Origin: an uncultured Eubacteriales bacterium
GTDB lineage: Bacteria; Bacillota; Clostridia; Oscillospirales; CAG-272
Reading direction: 5' to 3'
Assembly: GCA_949747515.1 (NCBI GenBank)
Contig: CATKFO010000054.1
Span: 1 to 52,574 of the forward strand
Length of the DNA: 52,574 bases
Of the stretch, positions 9,165 through 16,429 are shown piece by piece. Under the pieces are notes generated by a model. That model was not told the DNA's origin. It ran no database searches and was given only the letters and a program-made list of their open reading frames with translations. The translations under genes were made by a program, and so were the position numbers. Positions within the stretch are counted from its first letter, which is position 1. Every line of letters starts with the position of its first letter.

Positions 9165-11094
9165 AAAGCGTAATGCAATATCGAAAACTCTTTGTAATGT
9201 TAACGATATAGATCATTGTCCATATCATGTGGAAGGTGTGTGTAGCAGATTTGGCACATGTAGAGTTAGAGAAAAAACAGATGAACAATTAAACTATATA
9301 CTCTCTTCTAACAATCAGTGTACATATCTTGAAGCCTGTGCAGGAAGCGGCAAAACCGAAGCACTCGGAATGAAAGCTGCATATGAAATATGCAATTGGG
9401 AAGATCATAAAACAGGTATAGCCGTACTAACCTTTACAAATGAAGCTGCGGCAACAATTATTGACAGAGTATCTCTATTCTATCCGAACCAGCTCGCATC
9501 AAACCACTTTATCGGGACATTCACAAGTTTTGTTCATGGATACATCGCACAGAAATTCGGTTCCGCAAAATATCATAAAACCAACACAAGCAAGGACCTT
9601 TCTTTTAAAATTATTGAACCTAGCGTAACGATATACGACAATCAGTGGCTCAATAATTACTCCGTTGACTTTCCACTGCCACCCGCTAAAAAGCTTTATG
9701 CTAATCAACTATCTTTTCACCTTAGCACTAAATCCTGGCATATAGACTTGGGAGATCATACTCTTTCGCTGCGTGAACTCTATGATCAACCTGATGTTCA
9801 AAAACTATTGGAAGATATTCGAAAACGCAAGAACAAACCAAGTATGTTCCAATTTGATTACTTGCGTGATCAGGTTCTGAAGTGCAAAGAAATATTTTGG
9901 AATGCAGGGTTTGCTACATTTGAAGATATGAATATGATTGCATCACTTTGTTTGGCAAAGGATCCCATTAGAAATAAACTCGCACAAAGATTCCCATTAA
10001 TCCTTATTGATGAATGTCAGGATTTGTCTGCGATGGAGCTTCGTATACTAAATTTGCTTCAGCAAGGCGGTAGCAGCATTCATTTGATTGGTGATCTTAA
10101 TCAGGCAATCTATTCCTTTAAGGATGCATTCCCTGAAGTTTTGACTGAGCATATCCAGGAAAATGGTTTCGAAAAGCTGCAATTAAGTAACAATTTTAGA
10201 AGTACGCAAAAGATTGTAGATGTATCCAGCAAGATTCAAGGGATATCAACTCCGTTAACCGGTAATGAAAGCAGTTTGTTTGATGGAAATGATGCACTCT
10301 ATTTTGAGTATGACAACGAGTGCGATGTAGTACGACACTTTGAAGAATATCTCCGGAAAGTAAATATTGATTTCAGTTCTACAATTGTGTTGACAAGAAA
10401 TTCTAATCACAAGAATCTGCTTTCTACTAGCAAATCCGTTGATTACTTTAAACACCCCATTATTAATGCCATCCAGCTTTGGGATACCAAAGAACCAAAC
10501 AGCAGAAAGAAAGCTTTACAACTTATTGGTTTTCAGATTCAAAAGTGGGCAAAAACTAAAGGTAGATCCGATAGCTATTACTGTCCAACAGATTTAATCA
10601 CAGTCTATCAATGGCGACTAACGCTTCGTGATATTTTAAATGATTTGTCTGCAGATCCAACAGTGTGTAATTTTCAAAACACTACATATTCTGCATGGTA
10701 CCAATCAGCAAAAAGCTCCATCCTGGAAATTGTGGATAATCATATGCTAAGAGTATTCCAAAGAAACATTACTGATGGTATTTCTTTGCGAGCACCTAAA
10801 GGAACGGCAAGTTCCGAAATTGAAATAATTACATTGAGTGAAAATAGCAACGTAAAAGTACAGACGATTCACGCAGTAAAAGGCTGCAGTTATGAGGCAG
10901 TTTTGTTAGTATCCACACCAAATGCCCTAGGGAAAGCAGGTTACTGGGAAAACTGGATAAATGACAATCAGGAAATAACCCGAATGGCATATGTAGCATG
11001 TACACGACCTAAGCACTTGCTCTGCTGGGCAGTTCCGAAACTAAACGATGCTCAGAGAGGGACTATCGAAGAACTGGGTTTATCTGAGATATGA
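9151..11094 (+). CDS. gajB: GajB-like UvrD/Rep-family helicase (Gabija)
   Basis: A 647-residue superfamily 1 helicase. Visible are Walker A EACAGSGKTEA near 64, Walker B/DExQ LILIDECQDLSAME near 284, NNFRST near 347, VQTIHAVKGCSYEAV near 570 and the arginine-finger motif AYVACTRPKHLL near 611. It overlaps gajA by 14 nt, which fixes the pairing as Gabija-like. It is longer than I recall for well-studied GajB proteins (about 500 residues). It also carries an N-terminal cluster of four Cys (C15, C23, C31, C37) with two nearby His, which suggests a small metal-binding module. Expected role: binding or unwinding of DNA ends with GajA during anti-phage response. Confidence 0.87.
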   Translation: MTTTEKRNAISKTLCNVNDIDHCPYHVEGVCSRFGTCRVREKTDEQLNYILSSNNQCTYLEACAGSGKTEALGMKAAYEICNWEDHKTGIAVLTFTNEAAATIIDRVSLFYPNQLASNHFIGTFTSFVHGYIAQKFGSAKYHKTNTSKDLSFKIIEPSVTIYDNQWLNNYSVDFPLPPAKKLYANQLSFHLSTKSWHIDLGDHTLSLRELYDQPDVQKLLEDIRKRKNKPSMFQFDYLRDQVLKCKEIFWNAGFATFEDMNMIASLCLAKDPIRNKLAQRFPLILIDECQDLSAMELRILNLLQQGGSSIHLIGDLNQAIYSFKDAFPEVLTEHIQENGFEKLQLSNNFRSTQKIVDVSSKIQGISTPLTGNESSLFDGNDALYFEYDNECDVVRHFEEYLRKVNIDFSSTIVLTRNSNHKNLLSTSKSVDYFKHPIINAIQLWDTKEPNSRKKALQLIGFQIQKWAKTKGRSDSYYCPTDLITVYQWRLTLRDILNDLSADPTVCNFQNTTYSAWYQSAKSSILEIVDNHMLRVFQRNITDGISLRAPKGTASSEIEIITLSENSNVKVQTIHAVKGCSYEAVLLVSTPNALGKAGYWENWINDNQEITRMAYVACTRPKHLLCWAVPKLNDAQRGTIEELGLSEI

Positions 11095-11142
11095 ATGATT
11101 GCATATCGTAGCAAGCACCAAAAATAAAGAAAGTGTGAAAAT

Positions 11143-12525
11143 ATGGAAACAAAAGATAATATATTTAGGCAACAATCTTTTGAGCTTTTTATATCCTCTG
11201 TTTTAAGGCAAAAAGCTTCTGAAGGAAATCGCGAAATTCAGTTTGAAGCTCCTTTGCCCCTTGATATGGCCAAAAACACCAGTTACCTATATGATGCCGT
11301 TGCCCCTTATGGCTTTGGGAAATTTACCGGTCCCGTTATATTTGAATACAAATACAATTTGAATTCTAAGTCCATAAGTAAACTTCCCCAGAACCTTGCT
11401 AGCCAGTTTTTGGTTGCCAAAACATATGTTGATGTCACCGTAATTGTAATTACGAACGTACAGCTTGATCATGAAATATATCAACATTGTGATAATATAT
11501 ATTCAAACTCATATGGAATTGAAATTAAGATTTGGGGCAAAAAAGTCATTGATGAATGGATACGACAATATCCTATTGATTATAGTAACGCAATTTCCTC
11601 TGCAATTAGCGGTAGCAAAAGCAATTTGCTACCACAATCGTTTGATATCGCCGAATCGGACTTTAATCAAAAAAGTGAACACAATATTGAATTACTAAAA
11701 AAAACAATAAAGAAAGACGATTGTTTCGCATTGGTTCTTGGCGCAGGAATATCTGTAGATCCTGGTGCTATGAGTTGGAAAGACTTGCTTCTATATTTTG
11801 AAAAGCAGCTTGAAACCAAAGGTGTAATCAAAGACAGTGCAAAACTATGCGACAAAATTGGTAATTCCAGCATTACAACAGCACAATTATGCAAAGATCT
11901 TTACAAATATGATAGAGATTATTACTGGGAAATTCACAAAGGATTGTACGAAAATTCCACCTCATTAAATCAGAACTATTCAATATGGCAAATTGCTCGC
12001 ATTATCAAGGAGAATAGAAACAAACGACATTTTAGAGTGCTTACATACAATTTTGACGAGTATTTAGAAAAATATCTAGACGATATCTCTGTTACATACA
12101 ATTCCTTGTTTGACTCAAAATGTTCAGTAGATGACAGAACCTCCATATATCATGTTCACGGATTTCTGCCGGAAGTAGACTACAAATCTCATATGCAGCA
12201 GCGCCATATGCGATCTATTTATCTGACCGAAGAGGACTACAACGACCTATACAATCATCCGTATAGCTGGCAAATATCAAGTCAGTTGTCCTTTTTTAGA
12301 GAAAACACTTGCCTGTTTGTGGGGTGTAGCCTAGCAGATCCTAATATTCGACGATTATTAGAAATGACAAAACAAGAGAACCGCATACATTATGCAATCT
12401 TAACCAGAGATTCCTTGAGTTTGAATGATTTAATGGTTGCATCCAATCATTTTGCAAGATTAGGTATTGAAGTTATATGGGTTAAAGACTTTAGGGACAT
12501 CTATCAAACACTAAACCTGCTATAA
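11143..12525 (+). CDS. Nuclease-like N-terminal domain fused to SIR2 NADase-type domain
   Basis: A 460-residue protein. The first ~170 residues look like a restriction-endonuclease-type fold, with Asp in YDAVAPYGFG (~51) and an E-x-K in GPVIFEYKYN (~68-70). From ~190 a SIR2 domain of the defence type follows: LGAGISVDPGAMSW, TYNFDEYLEK (~300), YHVHGFLP (~335, putative catalytic His) and FVGCSLADPNIRR (~392). Such SIR2 domains destroy NAD+ in several known anti-phage systems. The gene starts 48 nt after gajB on the same strand and is followed by a strong terminator, so it reads as a third component of the Gabija operon. The nuclease call rests on a short motif and is tentative; the SIR2 call is firm. 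Confidence 0.83.
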   Translation: METKDNIFRQQSFELFISSVLRQKASEGNREIQFEAPLPLDMAKNTSYLYDAVAPYGFGKFTGPVIFEYKYNLNSKSISKLPQNLASQFLVAKTYVDVTVIVITNVQLDHEIYQHCDNIYSNSYGIEIKIWGKKVIDEWIRQYPIDYSNAISSAISGSKSNLLPQSFDIAESDFNQKSEHNIELLKKTIKKDDCFALVLGAGISVDPGAMSWKDLLLYFEKQLETKGVIKDSAKLCDKIGNSSITTAQLCKDLYKYDRDYYWEIHKGLYENSTSLNQNYSIWQIARIIKENRNKRHFRVLTYNFDEYLEKYLDDISVTYNSLFDSKCSVDDRTSIYHVHGFLPEVDYKSHMQQRHMRSIYLTEEDYNDLYNHPYSWQISSQLSFFRENTCLFVGCSLADPNIRRLLEMTKQENRIHYAILTRDSLSLNDLMVASNHFARLGIEVIWVKDFRDIYQTLNLL

Positions 12526-12531
12526 TAATAT

Positions 12532-12567
12532 AACACAAGATCTGTATTGCCGTACAGATCTTGTGTT
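12532..12567 (+). terminator. Terminator after the Gabija/SIR2 operon
   Basis: Perfect 15-bp stem AACACAAGATCTGTA / TACAGATCTTGTGTT with a 6-nt loop, starting 7 nt after the SIR2 stop and ending in a short T-run. Confidence 0.8.
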
Positions 12568-12690
12568 TTCTAATAGAGATATACGCAAAAATAGTTTTCG
12601 ATATAAACTATTTGCAGACTAAATCACATTAGTGAATTCATCAGGCAACCAGTTAAGAACGCATACGTAACCACATATTTTGATATATTA

Positions 12691-12719
12691 TTGATTACAT
12701 AAACTAAATGTGATATAAT
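12691..12719 (+). promoter_or_regulatory. Promoter of the metallopeptidase operon
   Basis: TTGATT (12691-12696), 17-nt spacer, TATAAT (12714-12719). It is preceded by the SIR2 terminator and followed by a ~155-nt leader before the gene. The rest of 12568-12690 is AT-rich with nothing recognisable. Confidence 0.6.
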
Positions 12720-12799
12720 AAATATACGAAAACATTTATAATAATTATCCTTTTCTTTATCCGTATTAATTATGATGCAGTTATATTTTATATATTACC

Positions 12800-12859
12800 A
12801 TCTAATCCTTAACGTTTTGGATATCAAGCATATTTGCTTCCTTATTTTTGGGATTAGAT
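12800..12859 (+). promoter_or_regulatory. Inverted repeat in the leader of the metallopeptidase gene
   Basis: ATCTAATCC (12800-12808) and GGATTAGAT (12851-12859) form 9-bp arms around a 42-nt loop, ending 22 nt before the ATG and just before the GGAGA ribosome site. It may be an RNA hairpin affecting translation or an operator. Confidence 0.35.
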
Positions 12860-12881
12860 ATTGTATACTGGAGAAGTACAA

Positions 12882-14459
12882 ATGAATGTGGAATCTGCAA
12901 AAATATCTTTCTTGGATAGAAACGAAAAAAACAATGTCAATTTTTATTTAAACAATAATTATCATCTCTTTAATAGCAATTATGGTAGATATCAGTTCTC
13001 GGAAAATTCAAATTTTTATAATAAAATAACGCAAAACATTATTAATATACTTGAACAATATGAACAACAAATTGGTGTATCTATTCGAACCGTCTTTGTT
13101 TATTCCCTTGATAGAAACTCTAAACTATTAAAGATTAACGATGAATTTATACTCATTCTTGACTTGCATCAAATATTTGAATATGTTGAACCTATTTATT
13201 TATCGCAAATAATAAACGCTAATAGTGTCAATAATTACGTGTCTATACAAAAAAAGCTCAAAGAAATAGTTAAAAACAAGAAGTATGATATTCAGGAGGA
13301 ATTAGTAAATAATCTTTCATTTCATGCTTCTGAAATACTAGTTAGTCCTGATATTTGCGCACCAATATTTCTTAATAATCTAGCTGATATTCTTTTCAAT
13401 TATGGATATGTTGATGCATCCATCGTCTGTTTAAACTCTATATTGAATATAGATAAATCACTAGTTTATAATGATTTTAATAAATCACTTTTATTTAACA
13501 ATATAACCTATAAATCAATACTTACTAACATTATTTCCGCTTTTATCGTATCACACGAAATTAACCACTTGTTGGTTAAAATTGACGAAGGAAAAATAAT
13601 AGAAGAAAGATATTGTGATACATTAGTGACAATTGATTTCATTAATAGATTTGATATATTTCTTGATATATGGAGACATTATTCACTACATATTAAATAT
13701 ATCATTGATCTAAGACAGGATCAGTTATATAAAACTATAAAATCATGTGGTTTCGGCAGCAATTTACAATCCACACTAGAAAGAGAGCTTAACAAGTTAT
13801 TTGAAACATGGTTAAATATATCGTTTGAGGAGTATTCGCCTGATTTTTACGAAGAATTATTTTGTGATATCAATGCATTAAATATGATGCTATCTTCAAC
13901 CAAAGATATGCATATGATTACCTCCGATATATCCGATATAATCTATATGTTAATGGCACAAGAAACTCATAATATTCAAAAAAGCATTGTGAACATTATC
14001 CTAGGACAAACAGATGAATTTTCTTTTGTTAACATTAAACGTATTCAATTTATATTTTCCAACCTGTTTTTCCAAAAGATATCCAAACACTTACCAACAG
14101 AAATTAAATCCTGTTGCGCTTTAAACGAACTAACACTAAGCGACACTGAGTTGAACGATATGATTACAGGCATTATAGAACAACTATGTGTTATGTTTGA
14201 GAATTATTATATTGCCGCTATATATAATTCAATACGTTTTTTTAAAAATGATGTTATACATAATGAAATCAATGCTGTACACTTTTGCAATTCAAATAAA
14301 AAATCTTTTGTTTTTACAGACTGCGTGAATAATCCATCAGTTAGCGATGGTTGTAGAATATCACCGATAGACTTTATAGTAATGCAAGAAAGTTTCGTTA
14401 ATGCTTATTTAAAATATAGACGCTACGTTTACAAAAACAACATAAAGCAGGGAGATTGA
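12882..14459 (+). CDS. Uncharacterised HExxH zinc-metallopeptidase-like protein
   Basis: A 525-residue, very AT-rich gene product I do not recognise. Near residue 224 is SHEINHLL, an HExxH zinc-peptidase motif, followed 12-16 residues later by EERYCDTL, which fits the E..xD third-ligand region of many zinc peptidases. A similar acidic motif YEELFCDINAL lies near 324. Other parts are helical with no clear membrane segment. The ATG at 12882 has GGAGA 6 nt upstream; an upstream in-frame TTG at 12861 is less likely. The 4-nt gap to the next gene, which encodes a small TM protein, suggests a two-gene system in which a membrane-attached partner controls or locates the peptidase. Peptidase activity is inferred from the motif only. 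Confidence 0.65.
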   Translation: MNVESAKISFLDRNEKNNVNFYLNNNYHLFNSNYGRYQFSENSNFYNKITQNIINILEQYEQQIGVSIRTVFVYSLDRNSKLLKINDEFILILDLHQIFEYVEPIYLSQIINANSVNNYVSIQKKLKEIVKNKKYDIQEELVNNLSFHASEILVSPDICAPIFLNNLADILFNYGYVDASIVCLNSILNIDKSLVYNDFNKSLLFNNITYKSILTNIISAFIVSHEINHLLVKIDEGKIIEERYCDTLVTIDFINRFDIFLDIWRHYSLHIKYIIDLRQDQLYKTIKSCGFGSNLQSTLERELNKLFETWLNISFEEYSPDFYEELFCDINALNMMLSSTKDMHMITSDISDIIYMLMAQETHNIQKSIVNIILGQTDEFSFVNIKRIQFIFSNLFFQKISKHLPTEIKSCCALNELTLSDTELNDMITGIIEQLCVMFENYYIAAIYNSIRFFKNDVIHNEINAVHFCNSNKKSFVFTDCVNNPSVSDGCRISPIDFIVMQESFVNAYLKYRRYVYKNNIKQGD

Positions 14460-14463
14460 TAGT

Positions 14464-14769
14464 ATGAAAAATCAAGTAGTAATTGAATTGTCAAAGAACG
14501 ATCCTGAATTAGTACACGAATTAAGCAGTTTAAATATTCCCTTTGAAAAATGCGAAGGGAAGTACTTCGATGCGGATACACTAATTGTTACATTTATAAT
14601 TAGCGTCCTACCAACAGTAATCACACAAACCACTAACATCATAATAGCAGCAATTCAAAGAAACAAAGACATAAAGATAAAGTATCGCGGTGTTGAGATG
14701 CAAGGATTAAGTAAAGAAGATATCTTCGAAGTATTAGAGCGCATATCCTCAGATGACCACAAAGAATAA
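14464..14769 (+). CDS. Small single-TM protein, EACC1-like arrangement
   Basis: A 101-residue protein with an N-terminal soluble stretch, one membrane helix at about 44-66 (LIVTFIISVLPTVITQ) and a C-terminal soluble tail IKIKYRGVEMQGLSKEDIFEVL. The layout recalls the effector-associated constant component (EACC1) family that accompanies effectors in bacterial conflict systems, though I see no diagnostic residue. It begins 4 nt after the metallopeptidase stop, and its ribosome site GGGAG lies in the end of that gene, so the two are co-translated. The likely role is a membrane anchor or regulator of the peptidase. Confidence 0.55.
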   Translation: MKNQVVIELSKNDPELVHELSSLNIPFEKCEGKYFDADTLIVTFIISVLPTVITQTTNIIIAAIQRNKDIKIKYRGVEMQGLSKEDIFEVLERISSDDHKE

Positions 14770-14917
14770 TAATAATCTTTGATATTAGTTGCTCTATTCT
14801 AAAAAGATTATTACTGAACTATTTTCATAAAGCAGTAGCATTTTTATTGAAACATCAATGCAACGACCTACAATTTAAATAACCACATACAGCAGTAGCT
14901 CAAAAGTTCAACTTAGT

Positions 14918-14958
14918 TTACATCAACTTCCACACAAACTTACATCGATTTTGACACA
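14918..14958. repeat. Two imperfect 19-bp direct repeats beside the xis gene
   Basis: The 19-mers at 14918-14936 and 14940-14958, both starting TTACATC and ending ACACA, match at 15 of 19 positions and are 22 bp apart start to start, about two helical turns. They could be protein-binding sites for the excisionase or integrase. Otherwise 14770-14999 has no gene that I can see. Confidence 0.4.
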
Positions 14959-14999
14959 GATTCTATGTTAAACATATATTTACTGTTGCATAATGATTT

Positions 15000-15029
15000 G
15001 AGGGACATGGCTTTTAGGCCTTGTCCCTC
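15000..15029. terminator. Bidirectional terminator between cargo operon and xis
   Basis: GAGGGACA (15000-15007) pairs with TGTCCCTC (15022-15029), with inner GG/CC pairs and A/T-rich flanks both ways. It lies between the convergent metallopeptidase operon (plus) and the excisionase gene (minus). Confidence 0.7.
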
Positions 15030-15038
15030 ATTTTATAG

Positions 15039-15245
15039 TTATTCGTCTTCAAATTCTTCGAGCCATAGGCTAAAGGAAGTCTTGGGTATCATATAGAACC
15101 GTCCAACCTTCACAACTGCAAATGGATGTTGTTCTTCATACACTCGTTTAATAAACGTATACGTTGTAGTTTTAGGAAGTCCCAACATTTCCTGCACTTC
15201 TTTTACAGAGTACATCTTACATTTTACACGATCTGTATTAGGCAT
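15039..15245 (-). CDS. Excisionase/AlpA-type small HTH protein
   Basis: A 68-residue protein with a MerR/AlpA-like winged helix of the excisionase family: MYSVKEVQEMLGLPKTTTY, then VGRFYMIPKTSFSLWLEEF. Such proteins bend DNA at attachment sites and bias tyrosine recombinases toward excision. The ATG at 15245 has a strong AAAGGAG 7 nt upstream. It sits near the right end of the element, opposite the integrases, unlike the usual int-xis adjacency. Confidence 0.8.
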   Translation of the reverse strand: MPNTDRVKCKMYSVKEVQEMLGLPKTTTYTFIKRVYEEQHPFAVVKVGRFYMIPKTSFSLWLEEFEDE

Positions 15246-15320
15246 ATTTGTTCTCCTTTCGTAGTATTCGAAAGTCAGAATTATATGTCATTCAATACGT
15301 CAGTTTCTGATTTCGCAGGG

Positions 15321-15349
15321 AGTATAGTACATACATTTGAATTTGGCAA
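15321..15349 (-). promoter_or_regulatory. Promoter of the excisionase-like gene
   Basis: Minus-strand TTGCCA (15349-15344), 17-nt spacer, TATACT (15326-15321), 75 nt before the ATG. It lies just upstream of the stop of the neighbouring minus-strand gene. Confidence 0.5.
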
Positions 15350-15368
15350 GTACCAAACAGAAAAATTT

Positions 15369-15821
15369 TCAAAGACATCCTCTTATGATCAAATAGTCGT
15401 TCCATAAACGTTCTGATTGCCTGATATCGTAATTTTCAAACACAGTCTTTCGCTGTAAGCCTTTATAGAAAGCGTTTTCCTGCCCTATGTACACTTCTTC
15501 TGTAAATCCGGCACAAAACCTAAATTGTGTTCCTGTAATATCTATTACGGTACCATCATCCATTACAAGCCATGCGTGGTTTGTCCTGTTTTCAAATACA
15601 CCGTCATCATATAAGCCATTCCCCTGCCTAGTACGAATCCCAAACTCATCGTAGAGATAGTAGGACAAAAGATCGCAGGCATCATCGCAACAACCTCCGG
15701 GAAAATTACTCATTCTGTCTTTTCTATCAAAATCTCTATTTTTGCAAGCTATAACAATTGCTTCGCGAAAAGTCGTAACCACATTACGAAGCTCATCATA
15801 ATTATATTTTGGTTCATTCAT
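15369..15821 (-). CDS. Putative papain/transglutaminase-fold cysteine hydrolase
   Basis: A 150-residue protein. The order Cys (NFPGGCCDDACDLL), His (NRTNHAWLVMDDG) and Asp (TVIDITGTQF) fits the Cys-His-Asp triad of papain/transglutaminase-like enzymes. I chose the ATG at 15821, which has AGGA about 6 nt upstream; a longer frame exists but begins in unconvincing sequence. It is a single-gene cargo between the excisionase and the right attachment site. The substrate is unknown; a protease, deamidase or peptidoglycan hydrolase would all fit. Confidence 0.55.
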   Translation of the reverse strand: MNEPKYNYDELRNVVTTFREAIVIACKNRDFDRKDRMSNFPGGCCDDACDLLSYYLYDEFGIRTRQGNGLYDDGVFENRTNHAWLVMDDGTVIDITGTQFRFCAGFTEEVYIGQENAFYKGLQRKTVFENYDIRQSERLWNDYLIIRGCL

Positions 15822-15975
15822 ATCGAGTTCCTCAGTTTTTTTGCGCGTAATACACTTTGAACAATTATTAATCGTCACATTAATGCGCGTGAACAAAGCA
15901 TGACACACATTCCCGTTAATATCAGTTTAGTTCCAAACTAGCAACATATTTAATTGGTGACGAATTTGGCCACTC

Positions 15976-16020
15976 GTCCATATAGTCCAAACGAATCACT
16001 TTTGTCCAATCAGTCCATAT
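15976..16020. repeat. Array of GTCCA sites near attR
   Basis: GTCCATAT (15976-15983), GTCCAAAC (15985-15992), GTCCAAT (16004-16010) and GTCCATAT (16013-16020) are direct repeats in two closely spaced pairs, 70-115 bp inside the right end. Clustered short repeats near an attachment end are typical of integrase arm-type sites, an inference here. Confidence 0.5.
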
Positions 16021-16047
16021 TTGACCGTTTTTTCCAGATAAAACGCC

Positions 16048-16076
16048 GAAATTTGGACGATATATGTCCGAATTTC
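16048..16076. repeat. 11-bp inverted repeat with 7-bp spacer at the right end
   Basis: GAAATTTGGAC (16048-16058), spacer GATATAT, GTCCGAATTTC (16066-16076); 10 of 11 positions pair. The geometry resembles a tyrosine-recombinase core or regulator dyad. It lies 15 bp inside the presumed attR crossover. Confidence 0.5.
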
Positions 16077-16089
16077 AATCCATCCCATT

Positions 16090-16362
16090 TTAGGAGACAA
16101 AGTATTCCACGGCGTTTTCGGGAAAAAACTCTCGAAACTCGGAACAAAGCTGCGCTGCAAGCGTCTTGTTATGAGCGAGAACAATGGCGGGCCTGTTTAC
16201 ATTTGCGATGACGTTTGCCATAGTGAATGTTTTTCCAGAGCCTGTGACGCCTAAAAGCGTCTGTCCTTTCATTCCTTTATTAAGCCCATCCGTCAGCTTT
16301 GCAATAGCCTCCGGCTGATCTCCAGTGGGTTTGTACGGGGCTACTAATTTAAAACGGTTCGT
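16090..16362 (-). pseudogene. uvrB: Orphan 5' end of the host uvrB (codons 1-90)
   Basis: Ninety codons collinear with codons 1-90 of the intact uvrB, through Walker A ([13 protein letters not shown]) to EYFVS, then a TAA made at the element junction. Residues 2-90 differ from the intact gene at 17 positions, and the base composition is host-like, so this is the original chromosomal copy stranded by integration. A GGAGG (16376-16372) sits 9 nt before codon 1, but codon 1 reads ACG (16362-16360) where ATG is expected, so translation has probably been lost. An upstream in-frame ATG at 16464 precedes the promoter and is not usable. Confidence 0.9.
16091..16113. other. attR region (end of orphan uvrB 5' fragment)
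   Basis: This is the right-hand counterpart of attL. The host uvrB reading frame runs to codon 90 and then hits a TAA (16092-16090) formed where host sequence meets element sequence. Shared pattern with attL is TAGGAnACnAAGTAnTC. Confidence 0.55.
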
Positions 16363-16429
16363 ATGCGCTCGCCTCCATTCTGAAATTACGTTTTTTAAAT
16401 AGTCCGCAACTTCTGAATTATATGAAAAT

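Larger units (their letters stand above)
2913..16095. mobile_element. ~13.2-kb integrative element inserted in uvrB, carrying defence genes
   Basis: uvrB codon 90 (S90, TCC) occurs at 2917-2915 in the intact gene and again at 16095-16093 in an orphan 5' fragment. Everything between is AT-rich, with codon use unlike either flank. The element has two tyrosine recombinases next to the left end, an excisionase-like HTH gene near the right end, and no visible conjugation, replication or virion genes. It supplies a promoter plus a full replacement for the first 90 uvrB codons, so insertion does not destroy the target. Cargo consists of an HTH-ART pair, a Gabija pair, a nuclease-SIR2 protein, a metallopeptidase/TM pair and a cysteine-hydrolase-like protein. 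The exact crossover is uncertain within about 20 bp. Confidence 0.88.

Noticed and set aside
2913..16095. Element as a prophage or conjugative element
   Set aside because: No capsid, tail, terminase, relaxase, type IV secretion or replication gene is visible in 13 kb; it looks like a mobilisable or satellite-like integrative element.
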